This document shows, one piece after another, positions 37,656 through 47,381 of a stretch of 64,000 nucleotides of DNA. Below the pieces are notes generated by a model. The model was not told where the DNA came from. It was given only the letters and a program-made list of their open reading frames with translations, and did no database searches. Position 1 is the first letter of the stretch, and every line of letters begins with the position of its first letter. Origin of the DNA: Asaia bogorensis NBRC 16594 (GTDB taxonomy: Bacteria > Pseudomonadota > Alphaproteobacteria > Acetobacterales > Acetobacteraceae); the NCBI RefSeq assembly GCF_001547995.1, contig NZ_AP014690.1, forward strand, positions 2,291,001 to 2,355,000. The letters are read 5' to 3'. The translations under genes were made by a program, and so were the position numbers.

Positions 37656-38789
37656 ATGACTCCGAAAATCGTCCGCTATCTTGCCGAGCAGCAGCCGGCA
37701 ACTCCCTGCCTCGTGGTCGATGTCGATCATGTCGAGGCACGCTATCACGCCCTGCGTGATGCTCTGCCGCTTGCGCAGATCTATTACGCCGTCAAAGCCA
37801 ACCCGGCTGCCCCGATCCTTGAGCGCCTCGTGCGTCTGGGCTCGTCTTTCGACGCGGCCTCCATTGGTGAAATCCACCAGTGCCTTACCGCTGGCGCACA
37901 GCCCAGCCAGATTTCGTTTGGCAACACTGTCAAGAAGGTCTCGTCCATTCGCGAGGCGTTCGGTCTTGGCGTCGACCTGTTCGTTTTCGACAGCGAGGAA
38001 GAGCTGGCGAAGCTGGCTGAACACGCCCCTGGCTCGCGCGTTTTCTGCCGCCTTGCCGTCGAGAATGAAGGCGCTGACTGGCCGCTGTCGCGCAAGTTCG
38101 GCACCACCGTCAACCACGCTAGGGATCTGCTGCTGAAGTCGGTCGAGCTTGGCCTCGAGCCCTATGGCCTGTCCTTCCACGTGGGCAGCCAGCAGACCAG
38201 CACGGCTGCCTATGAGGCGGCTATTGCCAAGGTTGCCATGCTTTTCACCGATCTCTCGGCGGCTGGCATCGACCTCAAGATGGTCAATCTCGGTGGCGGC
38301 TTCCCCGTGCGTTACCGCGACGACATTCCCGAGATCGAACAGTTCGGTCTGGCCATTGGTCGCGCCATGACCGAGCATTTCGGCAACGCCCTGCCGCAGA
38401 TGCTAATCGAGCCGGGCCGCTTCATGGTGGCTGAAGCCGGGGTTGTCTCGACCGAGGTCGTGCTTGTCAGCCGCCGTGGTGGCAAGGAAAGCGATCCGCG
38501 CTGGGTATATCTCGATATCGGTCGTTTCGGCGGTCTGGCGGAGACCGAAGGCGAGGCCATTCGCTATCGTTTCCGCACCCCGCATGACGGTCTGCCCACG
38601 GGTGAGACGGTCGTTGCCGGCCCGAGCTGCGATGGCGTCGATATCATGTATGAGAAGAACCGCGTTCAGCTGCCACACGCCCTGAACTCGGGGGACCGTA
38701 TCGAGCTGCTGACCACCGGCGCTTATGTCACCACCTACTGCTCCACCGGCTTCAACGGCTTTGCCCCGCTGAGCGAGCATTACATCTGA
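37656..38789 (+). CDS. Ornithine decarboxylase (PLP fold type III)
   Basis: A 377-residue PLP enzyme that converts ornithine (perhaps also lysine) to putrescine (or cadaverine). YYAVKANP holds the PLP lysine, FDAASIGEI is the following active-site loop, HVGSQ and NLGGGFPVRY bind the phosphate, and GPSCDGVDIMYE carries the Cys-Asp pair typical of ornithine rather than diaminopimelate decarboxylases. Length fits the short bacterial/eukaryotic type. Strong ribosome site GGGAGGAG 6 nt before ATG 37656. Preceded by a structured leader with a small ORF; followed by a terminator. Confidence 0.92.
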   Translation: MTPKIVRYLAEQQPATPCLVVDVDHVEARYHALRDALPLAQIYYAVKANPAAPILERLVRLGSSFDAASIGEIHQCLTAGAQPSQISFGNTVKKVSSIREAFGLGVDLFVFDSEEELAKLAEHAPGSRVFCRLAVENEGADWPLSRKFGTTVNHARDLLLKSVELGLEPYGLSFHVGSQQTSTAAYEAAIAKVAMLFTDLSAAGIDLKMVNLGGGFPVRYRDDIPEIEQFGLAIGRAMTEHFGNALPQMLIEPGRFMVAEAGVVSTEVVLVSRRGGKESDPRWVYLDIGRFGGLAETEGEAIRYRFRTPHDGLPTGETVVAGPSCDGVDIMYEKNRVQLPHALNSGDRIELLTTGAYVTTYCSTGFNGFAPLSEHYI

Positions 38790-38886
38790 GCGCTTAATCA
38801 GGCCTTGGCTGGCGGCGGTCATGAACGCTGACCACCACCAGCTTCCTGCCTGAAGCCTTCAGGACCCGATCTGTTGCGAAACGGAG

Positions 38887-38928
38887 AAAGCGCCTCTTGA
38901 TCCCGAACGGGACCGAAGGCGCTTTTTT
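38887..38928 (+). terminator. Intrinsic terminator after ornithine decarboxylase
   Basis: AAAGCGCCT (38887-38895) pairs with AGGCGCTTT (38917-38925), with a nested TCCCG-AA-CGGGA hairpin between them, followed by TTTTTT. A clear rho-independent terminator for the decarboxylase transcript. Confidence 0.85.
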
Positions 38929-39082
38929 CTTTTGGGCTGGATCATTCTCACCCGGAAGCCGCACTGCCTTGTGGCGCTGACTGGCTCACTCTGGGCCAAC
39001 ATGGGTCTTTCATTGCTCGATTGCGCATAATCGCTCTAGTTTGGCCCGCCCGAACCAGCATATGCCCAAAGGACCCCCCGCC

Positions 39083-40189
39083 ATGAAACGCCGTGCTTTC
39101 TGCCTCGCCAGCCTGGCAGCGACAGCGCTCGCGAGCACACGCAAGACCCGTGCCGCGTCACACGGCCATGTGGGGCAATCCAACACACTCGCCGATGTCG
39201 CGGGCCTCAAAATCGGGCAGGCGCAGGACAGCGTGCGCCGCACTGGTGTGACCGTCATTCTGCCGGACCAGCCCGTACCCTGTGCTGTCGATGTGCGCGG
39301 CGGCGGTCCCGGCACGCGTGAAACCGACGCGCTGAATGGCTGGAATCTCGTCCATCGCATCGATGCCCTCACCCTCTCGGGCGGATCGGTTTACGGCCTG
39401 GCCGCAGCCGATGGAGTGGCCGCATGGCTTGGCGCGCAGGGGCGTGGCTTTGCCATGCGCCGTGTTGCGGGTGTGCCCGTCTCGCCCATCGTTCCAGCCG
39501 CCATCCTGTATGACCTCGATAATGGCGGAGACAAGAACTGGGGCGAAACCCCACCCTATCGAGCCCTCGGTATGCAAGCCGTGCGCGATGCGCAGCGCAG
39601 CCTCGAACTTGGCACAATTGGCGCGGGATACGGCGCGACATCGGGCCGCCTCAAGGGCGGCATCGGTTCAGCCTCCTGGGTCACGGAGGATGGGATCACT
39701 GTCGCGGCCCTTGTCGCCGTCAACAGCCTTGGTGCTGTGACACCACCGCACCAACGTCAGTTCTGGGCCGCCCCTTTCGAGCAGGGGCAGGAGTTTGGCG
39801 GCCTTGGAATCTCCTCCGCCACTGTCGCCCCCGATGACTGGACCGGTACGAAACTCGATCCCGCCCCACGTGCCAACACGACCCTGGCCTGCATCGCCAC
39901 GGATGCGACCCTCGACCAGGACGACCTCAAGCGCATTGCGATGATGGCACAGGATGGGCTCGCCCGGGCCATTCACCCCGTCCACTCGCCTTTCGATGGC
40001 GATACGATCTTCGCACTCTCAACGCAGCGCCGCATAATTAAAGACGAAGGACGGGCTCTGATTGTAGCCCGTCTGGGCAGTATCGCCGCCGATGTGCTGG
40101 CCCGCGCCGTCGCGAGAGGGGTTTACACCGCAACGCGCCCACCGGGCATGAACATCGACCTGTGGTCGGACATACCTGCGCACCAGTAA
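39083..40189 (+). CDS. P1 family peptidase (DmpA/L-aminopeptidase-D-esterase type), exported
   Basis: 368 residues from ATG 39083. The N-terminus MKRRAFCLASLAATALAS with a twin-arginine pair looks like a Tat or Sec signal, so the mature enzyme is likely periplasmic. The peptidase family S58/P1 pattern follows: LADVAGLKIGQ, GVTVILPD, DVRGGGPGTRETDAL, LSGGSVYGLAAADGV, and the autocleavage site VAALVAVNSLGAV, where cleavage before Ser (N-S) would generate the active nucleophile. The family includes beta-peptidyl aminopeptidases and D-esterases; the substrate cannot be told. The upstream in-frame ATG at 39062 would add a Pro-rich stretch and is less likely. Confidence 0.88.
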   Translation: MKRRAFCLASLAATALASTRKTRAASHGHVGQSNTLADVAGLKIGQAQDSVRRTGVTVILPDQPVPCAVDVRGGGPGTRETDALNGWNLVHRIDALTLSGGSVYGLAAADGVAAWLGAQGRGFAMRRVAGVPVSPIVPAAILYDLDNGGDKNWGETPPYRALGMQAVRDAQRSLELGTIGAGYGATSGRLKGGIGSASWVTEDGITVAALVAVNSLGAVTPPHQRQFWAAPFEQGQEFGGLGISSATVAPDDWTGTKLDPAPRANTTLACIATDATLDQDDLKRIAMMAQDGLARAIHPVHSPFDGDTIFALSTQRRIIKDEGRALIVARLGSIAADVLARAVARGVYTATRPPGMNIDLWSDIPAHQ

Positions 40190-40395
40190 TCACGCACCTG
40201 TAATTCCGCCCCGGCGCGACAGCCACCCCATTGGGCCGACAACACAGAAGGCGGGGCAGGAAAATAATGCCGGGATAATAACGCTGCGATCACGTTAGCT
40301 CTATCAGGGCTCGCCACATGACTCAGCATATGTTTTTCTTCCTGCCCGCGATTTCTGGCGAAACCGCCCCGACCATTTTTTCCGGAGACAAGCCC

Positions 40396-42048
40396 ATGAC
40401 CAGAACGCTGTCTGTTGCGCTCTCGGGGCAGGATCTGCTCAACCATCCCTTCCTTAACAAGGGCCTCGCCTTTTCCAGCGAGGAGCGTGACGCTTTCGAG
40501 CTGCATGGCCTTCTGCCCAAGGCCGTCCAGACACTGGACCAGCAGGTTGAGGCAGCGCTGAAATTCCTCGACGCCCTGCCCTCACCTTTTGCACGCCATG
40601 TGCATCTGCGCGAACTGCAGGATACGAACGAAACGCTGTTCTATGCGCTGCTGACCCGCAAGATCGATGCCATGCTGCCGCTGGTCTATACCCCGACCGT
40701 GGGTGAAGCCTGTCAGCGTTTCTCCGAGATCTGGCGTCGTCCGCGTGGCCTGTTCCTGAGCTACCCCGAGCGCGAGTCGATGGAAGATATCCTCGACAAT
40801 CCGGCCTATGACGATGTGCGTGTGATTGTCGTAACAGACGGCGAGCGTATCCTTGGGCTCGGCGATCAGGGCGCAGGCGGCATGGGCATCCCCATTGGCA
40901 AGCTGTCGCTCTACACCACCTGCGCGGGGATCTCGCCTGACCAGACCCTCCCGATCGTGCTCGATACCGGCACCAATAATCAGGATCTGCTGCAAAACCC
41001 GGCCTATATTGGCTGGCGTCACGAGCGCGTACGCGGCGCAGAATATGACGCCTTCATCGAGCGTTTCGTGACCGCCGTGCAGACACGCTGGCCCCATGTG
41101 GCCCTGCACTGGGAAGATTTCAGCGGCGCCAATGCGGCCCCCATTCTTGAGCGCTATCGCGACCGGCTCTGCACCTTCAATGATGATATCCAAGGCACGG
41201 CGGCCGTCACCACTGCTGCCATTCTGAGCGCCAATGCGGCCCATGACGGCAAGCTGAAAGACGAGACTATCGTCATGCTGGGCGCGGGCTCTGCGGGTGT
41301 GGGCATTGCCAAGCTGCTGCTTCAGGTCATGCTCGACGAGGGCGCAAGCGAGGAAGACGCGCTGGCCCGCTTCTACATGCTCGATCAGGACGGGCTGTTG
41401 CTGGACGGGCGCGAAGGGCTGACCGACGGTCAGGCGCTTTTTGCCCGCAAGGACTGGAAAGACCGCCCCACCGATTTCGAAAGCGTCATGCGCGAGTGCA
41501 AGGCCAGCATCCTGATTGGCGTGTCCGGCGTGAAGGGGCTGTTTACCGAAACCATCGTGCGCGAGATGAGCAAGACCTGCAAACGCCCTATCATCTTCCC
41601 CCTCTCCAACCCGACCTCCCATTCCGAAGCCACCCCAGAGGACATCATGGCCTGGTCGGATGAGCGCGCACTGGTCAGCACGGGCAGCCCCTTCCCGCCG
41701 CTCGACCTGCATGGCCGCACCCATCGCGTGGACCAGACCAACAACGCCTATATCTTCCCCGGTCTCGGGCTCTGCCTGCTGGCCACCGGCGCGACCCGCG
41801 TGACAGATTCCATGTTCATGGCCGCAGCCCGCGGGCTCGCCTCGCTTTCACCGCTGCGCAGCAACCCTGATGGCAATCTGCTTCCGCCCGTCACGCAGCT
41901 GCGCAAGGTGGCTCTGGCCGTGGCCGAAGCCGCCGCTCGTCAGGCGCGTGAAGATGGCGTTTGCCCCTCTTTCAGCGATGACGAATTGCTTGAACGCATC
42001 CAGTCTCTGGTCTGGACGCCCGAATATTGTGCTTATGAGAAGATCTGA
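40396..42048 (+). CDS. maeA: NAD-dependent malic enzyme
   Basis: 550 residues from ATG 40396, which has GGAGA 10 nt upstream (an earlier ATG at 40318 would add a hydrophobic tail without family support). The enzyme oxidatively decarboxylates malate to pyruvate. Motifs: malic signature [16 protein letters not shown], Tyr in [31 protein letters not shown], and the NAD-binding [14 protein letters not shown]-terminal [16 protein letters not shown]. Length fits the SfcA/MaeA class. Its TGA is one base before the fumC ATG (TGACATG), which makes an operon that turns fumarate into malate then pyruvate. Confidence 0.94.
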   Translation: MTRTLSVALSGQDLLNHPFLNKGLAFSSEERDAFELHGLLPKAVQTLDQQVEAALKFLDALPSPFARHVHLRELQDTNETLFYALLTRKIDAMLPLVYTPTVGEACQRFSEIWRRPRGLFLSYPERESMEDILDNPAYDDVRVIVVTDGERILGLGDQGAGGMGIPIGKLSLYTTCAGISPDQTLPIVLDTGTNNQDLLQNPAYIGWRHERVRGAEYDAFIERFVTAVQTRWPHVALHWEDFSGANAAPILERYRDRLCTFNDDIQGTAAVTTAAILSANAAHDGKLKDETIVMLGAGSAGVGIAKLLLQVMLDEGASEEDALARFYMLDQDGLLLDGREGLTDGQALFARKDWKDRPTDFESVMRECKASILIGVSGVKGLFTETIVREMSKTCKRPIIFPLSNPTSHSEATPEDIMAWSDERALVSTGSPFPPLDLHGRTHRVDQTNNAYIFPGLGLCLLATGATRVTDSMFMAAARGLASLSPLRSNPDGNLLPPVTQLRKVALAVAEAAARQAREDGVCPSFSDDELLERIQSLVWTPEYCAYEKI

Positions 42049-42049
42049 C

Positions 42050-43453
42050 ATGACCGACACACGCATCGAAAGCGACGGCCTCGGCGAAATCGAAATTCAG
42101 GCCGACAAGCTCTGGGGCGCGCAAACGCAGCGCTCGCTTCATTATTTCAGTATAGGCCGCGAGCTGATGCCACGCGAGATGATCGAGGCCTATGCCATCG
42201 TCAAGCGCGCCTGTGCGAGCGCCAATCATCAGAGCGGCCGTCTGGGCGAGACGCAATACAAGCTGATCACCACAGTCTGCGATGAAATCCTGGCCGGGCA
42301 GCACGCCGACATGTTCCCCCTTCATGTCTGGATGACCGGCTCAGGCACCCAGTTCAACATGAACATCAACGAGGTCATCTCGAACCGCGCCTGCCAGCTT
42401 TCCGGCGAGGCTCTGGGCAGCAAGCGCCCGGTTCATCCCAATGATCACGTCAACATGTCGCAATCTTCCAACGACAATTTCCCCACCGCCATGCATGTGG
42501 CCGTCGTGCTAGGCAGCCGTCGCAGGTTGATCCCTGCCCTGACCCGTCTGGCGGAATCCATCGAGGCCAAGGCCGAAGAGTGGAAGGACATCGTTAAGAT
42601 TGGCCGCACCCATATGCAGGATGCCGTGCCGGTCACGCTGGGTCAGGAATTCCACGGCTATGCCGGAATGCTGCGCGAGAACATCGCTCGTATTCAGGAA
42701 GCCGAAAAGGGTCTTTACCCCCTCGCCCTTGGCGGCACAGCACTTGGCACCGGCATCAATACCGATGCCCCCTTTGCCGGTCGCGCCTGCGCCGAAATTG
42801 CCCGCCTGAGCGATGCCGCCTTCATCAGCGGTGAAAACAAGTTCGCCCTGCAGGGCGCGCATGATGCGCTCGTGCATTTCTCTGGCGCGCTGCGCACCGT
42901 GGCAGGCGCGCTTTACAAGATCGCGAACGATATCCGCCTGCTCTCCTGCGGCCCGCGCGCCGGTTTTGCCGAGCTGCATCTGCCCGAAAACGAGCCCGGC
43001 TCGTCCATCATGCCCGGCAAGGTCAACCCGACCCAGGCCGAAGCGCTGGCCATGCTGGCCGTGCAGGTGATGGCCAATGACGTGGCGGTGGGTTTTGGCG
43101 GCGCCGGTGGCCTGCTGGAAATGAACGTCTACAAGCCGCTCATCATCCAGAACATCATGCAGAGCATCACCCTGCTGCATGACGGCAGCGAGAATTTCCG
43201 CACCTTCCTGATTGAAGGCACCACACCGAACCTCGCCCGCATCGAGCGCTATGTGGCGGAATCCGTCATGCTGGTGACGGCCCTCGCCCCCACCATAGGC
43301 TACGACACAGCCTCAAAAGTCGCGCATTACGCCATGGACCATGACTGCACACTGAAAGAGGCCGCCCTGGCCCTGAACGCGGTCAGCGAAGCCGATTTCG
43401 ACCGACTGGTCGACCCGCGCACCATGCTGGCACCGAATTTGAAGGGAAAGTAA
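42050..43453 (+). CDS. fumC: Fumarate hydratase, class II
   Basis: 467 residues. Signature [16 protein letters not shown] (SS loop), [36 protein letters not shown] and [16 protein letters not shown] are all in the expected places for iron-independent FumC. The ATG at 42050 is one base after the malic enzyme stop, so the two are translationally linked. Reaction: fumarate to malate, a direct supply for the upstream enzyme. Followed by two stem-loops. Confidence 0.96.
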   Translation: MTDTRIESDGLGEIEIQADKLWGAQTQRSLHYFSIGRELMPREMIEAYAIVKRACASANHQSGRLGETQYKLITTVCDEILAGQHADMFPLHVWMTGSGTQFNMNINEVISNRACQLSGEALGSKRPVHPNDHVNMSQSSNDNFPTAMHVAVVLGSRRRLIPALTRLAESIEAKAEEWKDIVKIGRTHMQDAVPVTLGQEFHGYAGMLRENIARIQEAEKGLYPLALGGTALGTGINTDAPFAGRACAEIARLSDAAFISGENKFALQGAHDALVHFSGALRTVAGALYKIANDIRLLSCGPRAGFAELHLPENEPGSSIMPGKVNPTQAEALAMLAVQVMANDVAVGFGGAGGLLEMNVYKPLIIQNIMQSITLLHDGSENFRTFLIEGTTPNLARIERYVAESVMLVTALAPTIGYDTASKVAHYAMDHDCTLKEAALALNAVSEADFDRLVDPRTMLAPNLKGK

Positions 43454-43458
43454 GGGAA

Positions 43459-43503
43459 AGCGGGGCTCCGCCCCGCTCCCCGGAAAGGGGCGAAAGCCCC
43501 TTT
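43459..43503 (+). terminator. Two stem-loops after fumC
   Basis: First stem AGCGGGGC / GCCCCGCT (43459-43466 / 43470-43477). Second stem AAAGGGGC, GAAA tetraloop, GCCCCTTT (43484-43491 / 43496-43503). The second ends in TTT and probably works as a terminator. Confidence 0.7.
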
Positions 43504-43543
43504 CATCCCATCTGGTGAGCAAAGACGCACGGTCTCAGTCGCT

Positions 43544-43649
43544 TTAGTAAAATAAACAATATAGATCATTACGAACATTGACCTTACCAAATAAACATTT
43601 GATCATATCGTTTACCAAAATAAACCTATAAATATATAATTATCAGGAG
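43544..43649 (+). promoter_or_regulatory. AT-rich promoter with three related repeats before the AbiJ-like gene
   Basis: Three copies of a motif close to TTAnCAAAATAAAC occur in the AT-rich upstream region: TTTAGTAAAATAAAC (ends 43557), TTACCAAATAAAC (ends 43596) and TTTACCAAAATAAAC (43611-43625). TATAAA and TATAAT boxes follow (43627-43640), then the ribosome site AGGAG (43645-43649). The last copy sits where a -35 or operator would be. The role is inferred. Confidence 0.45.
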
Positions 43650-43656
43650 ATATCTG

Positions 43657-44592
43657 TTGGGTATTTTCAAAACCTACTGGCAACGACAGAGGGAGGCGAG
43701 AGGAGATGTCCCGGACGTATACTCTTATGACAGTTTTCCAAATTCTCTACGCGAACAGATTGTGCAGATTGCCTCGGATGGGTTTGACGCATACGCTAGC
43801 AATAGGATGGAGTACGGTACACCTCAATCAAGATTCCGCAATATCTGCGAAAGTATTGTAAAGATTTTGCGGCGTGAGTTTGGGGAGCATCGACTGCCAC
43901 CCAAATTAGGTTTTGATGATCCCCCAAATGAATTATTCAATTTCATAAAATTTGAGAAAAATATTGATAAAATTCTGAGCGCTATCGAAATAGTTTGTCG
44001 GATTTTGGAAGAAAAAAAAGCAACACAACCTGGATCTGAGACCGAGACTCACATTGAGAACGCAATCGAGGAAATCAACGCTCGAATGAAAATGGCCGGG
44101 CTAGGATACGAGTATAATGGTGAGATAATACGGATTGAATCCGAGCTGATACATGCTGAAGCTGTCAAACCTGCGCTGGCGCTTCTGCGGGAAAAACGAT
44201 ACGCGGGCCCTGAGCAAGAATTTAGAACTGCTTATGACCATTATCGTAGGGGAAAACACAAGGAAGCAATTACCGAAGCCGCAAAAGCATTCGAGAGCAC
44301 GATGAAAGTCATCCTTGACAAGCGGGGGTGGAACCACAACCCAAACGACACTGCAAGCAAACTTATTTCTGCTTTATACAACTATAAATTAATTCCGGAA
44401 TACTGGCAAAACAACTTGACAGGTCTTCGTACATTGCTGGAAAGCGCCATTCCGACGCCACGCAACAAAAGCAGTGCTCACGGACAAGGCGTCAACCTGA
44501 CCATTGTACCGGATCATATCGCTGGCTACGTCTTACACATGACAGCTTCGACCATTGTATTTCTGGTGAAAGCAGAGCGCGCTCTGCCTTAA
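43657..44592 (+). CDS. AbiJ-like protein with HEPN-type C-terminus (putative phage defence)
   Basis: 311 residues, AT-rich and unlike its neighbours, so probably acquired. The N-terminus (KTYWQRQREARGDVPDVYSYDSFPN-like, residues 1-30) and following helices resemble the AbiJ N-terminal domain 4 found in the STM4504/CBY_0614 group of abortive-infection proteins. The C-terminal helical region ends with RNKSSAH (R269 to H275), an R-X5-H arrangement like the HEPN RNase motif, and would cut RNA if active. Start TTG at 43657 is supported by AGGAG 7 nt upstream. No antitoxin or partner gene lies next to it. Function is inferred from family memory, without a search. Confidence 0.72.
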   Translation: MGIFKTYWQRQREARGDVPDVYSYDSFPNSLREQIVQIASDGFDAYASNRMEYGTPQSRFRNICESIVKILRREFGEHRLPPKLGFDDPPNELFNFIKFEKNIDKILSAIEIVCRILEEKKATQPGSETETHIENAIEEINARMKMAGLGYEYNGEIIRIESELIHAEAVKPALALLREKRYAGPEQEFRTAYDHYRRGKHKEAITEAAKAFESTMKVILDKRGWNHNPNDTASKLISALYNYKLIPEYWQNNLTGLRTLLESAIPTPRNKSSAHGQGVNLTIVPDHIAGYVLHMTASTIVFLVKAERALP

Positions 44593-44858
44593 AGGAAGCC
44601 TGTGTCGATTCCTCCCTTTCCTGGGAATGCGGATCTATACGTTCCTCGACGTTGAGCAATATTTTTGTCACCCACTCTTTGACGATAGTCACCTCTGGGG
44701 AGCTAAAACAAAGATAAATCCTCGCAATGCTAAGTCGCCATTTAAGAATTTCCAAATGCGAAGGCTTTTTGGCAGGTTTCAGGAGAGCGGCCTGAGCCCC
44801 CACACATTGCACCCCCTTCCGAGATTGTTATACTGTTCCAAACTCGAAAGGACTTTGC
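44593..44858. promoter_or_regulatory. Promoter of the S10 peptidase gene
   Basis: 266 bp without a gene. Within it a sigma-70-like promoter can be read: -35 TTGCAC (44807-44812), 16-bp spacer, -10 TATACT (44829-44834). The ribosome site AAAGGA follows, 7 nt before ATG 44859. Confidence 0.6.
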
Positions 44859-46358
44859 ATGTCGCGCAAGACTCTTGTTGCGGCGTTGCTGGCTTCGGCC
44901 TGCTTCGCCCTGCCCCTTCTTCCCGCCGCCCACGCGGCTGAGCCCGCCAAGAGCGAGGCGCCGAAGGAGGGATTGGCGGCGCTGCTGCCTGCGGATTCCA
45001 TCACCAAGCACCATCTGACCGCAGGCGGGCAGAGCATTGCCTATACCGCCCATGCGGGCACGGTCACGCTGCGTGACAAGGAGGGCAAGCCCTCCGCCAA
45101 GGTCTTCTACGTGGCCTATACGAAGGATGGGGCGAACGCCCAGACGCGCCCGGTCTCGTTCTTTTTCAATGGCGGCCCCGGCGCAGGCACGGCCTATCTG
45201 AATCTCGGTGCGGCAGGCCCACGTGTACTGCAATTCCCGGCGGATCACCCGGAAGATGGCGCGCGCGCCCATCTGGCCGACAACCCGGATAGCTGGCTGC
45301 CCGCCACCGACATGGTGTTCATCGATGCCGTGGGCACGGGGTATTCACAGCCGACCGACCCGAAAAAGGCGGCCGAACAGTTCTATAGCGTCACCAAGGA
45401 TGGCGAAGCTTTCGCCAAAGCCATTGCGCTCTGGGTGGGTGAAAACGGACGTCAGGGCTCGCCGCATTATCTGGTGGGTGAGAGCTATGGCGGCATCCGC
45501 TCGGCACAGGTGGCCGATGCGTTGCAGCAGCAGCAGAACCTCATCGTCAATGGCATCGTGATGATCTCACCTGCCATCCAGATGCAATTTCTGGACAACA
45601 CGAACAACCCGATGGCCTCGGCCATGGCGCTGCCCACCTTCATCGCCTCGCATCTGTCCCAAACCGGCAAGCTGACACCGCAGGCGGTGGATGAGGCTTA
45701 TCACTATGCGCTCGGGCCGTATCTGACCACCATCGCCAATGCCCCGCCGAAGGGGGATGACGCGAAGAAATTCTATACCGATCTCGCCGCCCGCACCGGC
45801 CTGCCGGTGGATGTCATCACCAAGGAAATGGGCGAGCCCAACCCGTTTGCACATGACGTGCGCAGCCGCAATGGACGCCTGTACGGCATTTACGACTTCA
45901 CCCAGTCGATCCCTGACCCGTACGCCGATGGCATCGAGAACGGTCAGAGCCCGGAAATAACGCTGTCCGGCTTCGGTCGTGCCTATGGCAATGCCTATAG
46001 CGGCTATCTGGCCAATGAACTCGGCTACAAGACCGACCTCACCTATGATCTGCTGAGCATGGAGGTTAACGGCGCCTGGAAATTCACCAGCTCCGGCTCA
46101 CAGCTGACCGATCAGGTCGGCATCCTGCGCAAGATGCTGGCACTCGACCCCAGCCTGCATATCTTCATCGCCAATGGCTATTTCGACATGGCCTGCCCGT
46201 TCGGCACCACGCGCTGGACCAAGGACCATATCCCGGTCGGCGCCGATCGTATCGCGCTGCATCTCTATGAAGGCGGGCATATGCTCTACACCCGCCCTGC
46301 CAGCCGCGCCGCGCTCACGCGTGACGTCTCGGCATTTTATAACGACACGTCGAAGTAA
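44859..46358 (+). CDS. S10 family serine carboxypeptidase, exported
   Basis: 499 residues. Signal peptide (about 1-26, ending AHA), then the alpha/beta-hydrolase core of peptidase family S10: FFFNGGPGAGTAYLNLG (oxyanion), the nucleophile in GESYGGIRSA, the catalytic Asp probably in ANGYFDMACPF and the catalytic His in YEGGHMLY near the end. Bacterial S10 enzymes act as periplasmic serine carboxypeptidases. Start ATG 44859 has AAAGGA upstream and a good promoter. Converges with the LysR gene at a shared terminator. Confidence 0.9.
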   Translation: MSRKTLVAALLASACFALPLLPAAHAAEPAKSEAPKEGLAALLPADSITKHHLTAGGQSIAYTAHAGTVTLRDKEGKPSAKVFYVAYTKDGANAQTRPVSFFFNGGPGAGTAYLNLGAAGPRVLQFPADHPEDGARAHLADNPDSWLPATDMVFIDAVGTGYSQPTDPKKAAEQFYSVTKDGEAFAKAIALWVGENGRQGSPHYLVGESYGGIRSAQVADALQQQQNLIVNGIVMISPAIQMQFLDNTNNPMASAMALPTFIASHLSQTGKLTPQAVDEAYHYALGPYLTTIANAPPKGDDAKKFYTDLAARTGLPVDVITKEMGEPNPFAHDVRSRNGRLYGIYDFTQSIPDPYADGIENGQSPEITLSGFGRAYGNAYSGYLANELGYKTDLTYDLLSMEVNGAWKFTSSGSQLTDQVGILRKMLALDPSLHIFIANGYFDMACPFGTTRWTKDHIPVGADRIALHLYEGGHMLYTRPASRAALTRDVSAFYNDTSK

Positions 46359-46391
46359 AGAACCCAAGCATAGCTGGCTACTGGCTCGTGC

Positions 46392-46432
46392 GAACATGGC
46401 TTTTTCGACAATCGCAAAAGCCATGTTCTTTT
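46392..46432. terminator. Bidirectional terminator between S10 peptidase and LysR genes
   Basis: A perfect 13-bp stem, GAACATGGCTTTT (46392-46404) / AAAAGCCATGTTC (46416-46428), with T-runs on both strands (TTTT at 46429-46432). It overlaps the stop of the LysR gene. Confidence 0.85.
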
Positions 46433-47381
46433 ATGCGACTGGCATCTCTGTGCCTCCCATTTGCTTGAACACGGAGATAGCCTCCTCGACATATGTTTTT
46501 TGCGGAAAAGCACCCAGCCAGGCGAGGCCACTTTCCAGCCTCATTTCCTCCATCGTTTCATAGTCACTCACACTTATGAACCCTATATGGTCGGCTGCGC
46601 TTGAGAGCGCGTAAGTCGGAATAATACCCCACCCCCCGCTTGCAAGAAGAAGTTCTTTCACACCCGAAGCGGAATTATATTCGATAAGATTCGGCGGTGG
46701 ATCTAGATCGCGTGAATAGAGTACAGCATCGAATCTATCGCGTATCGCCATACCCTTAAATGGCAGGATCCATAGATCATTTTGATAGGAAGGCCACTCC
46801 TCAACGATTTCTCTTACACTTCGCGCACCATGTTGCGATACTGCAATGCAGCCTGCCTGAAGCATGGCAAAGAAAGAAATGTGACTCTGCTTCTCCACCT
46901 GGAATGAATCGATGAAAATCATATCCAGTTCACGCCTATTTAGCATGTCAACAAGATGACTTCGTTCTCGATGAATTACGCGAATAACGCGTTGAGGGTC
47001 ATTCCGCTTGAGGGCCGATATACCCTCCATAACCCTTGCCTCCAGCCCCATAGCCTGTAAGCCGATTGTAAGGGGCCCCACCTCAATACCCTTGTATTCG
47101 TTTACCGTTCTTACGAGCCTATCCAGTTCGTGGCCGATAGAGCGACTTGATTCGACAATACGCAGGCAGATCTCAGTTGGCTCCATACCATGGTGAGAAC
47201 GTATAAAAAGCTGCACACCGAGAATACGCTCGATCTCCAGACATGCTTTGGAGAGTGCCGCAGGTGTTACATTCAGCCTTGCCGCAGCCCCCACAAGTGA
47301 CTGCATTTCGCAAATAACATCGATGAAATGCAGATATCTGAGCTTGATCTTCCTTATGATCTGCTCATTCAGACTTTTCAC
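46431..47381 (-). CDS. LysR-type transcriptional regulator
   Basis: 316 residues from GTG 47381, chosen because AGGAAG lies 6-7 nt upstream and the N-terminus (VKSLNEQIIRKIKLRYLHFID) then starts the winged helix normally; the frame continues upstream without support. The HTH is in LVGAAARLNVTPAALSKACLEIERILGVQLF (about residues 24-54). The effector domain occupies residues about 95-300 (GPLTIGLQAMGLEARV onward). It is divergent from the Hint-domain gene 680 bp away, which it might control. Effector unknown. Confidence 0.85.
   Translation of the reverse strand: MKSLNEQIIRKIKLRYLHFIDVICEMQSLVGAAARLNVTPAALSKACLEIERILGVQLFIRSHHGMEPTEICLRIVESSRSIGHELDRLVRTVNEYKGIEVGPLTIGLQAMGLEARVMEGISALKRNDPQRVIRVIHRERSHLVDMLNRRELDMIFIDSFQVEKQSHISFFAMLQAGCIAVSQHGARSVREIVEEWPSYQNDLWILPFKGMAIRDRFDAVLYSRDLDPPPNLIEYNSASGVKELLLASGGWGIIPTYALSSAADHIGFISVSDYETMEEMRLESGLAWLGAFPQKTYVEEAISVFKQMGGTEMPVA

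Noticed and set aside
40582-41724. 380-codon minus-strand frame
   Set aside because: Antisense shadow of maeA.
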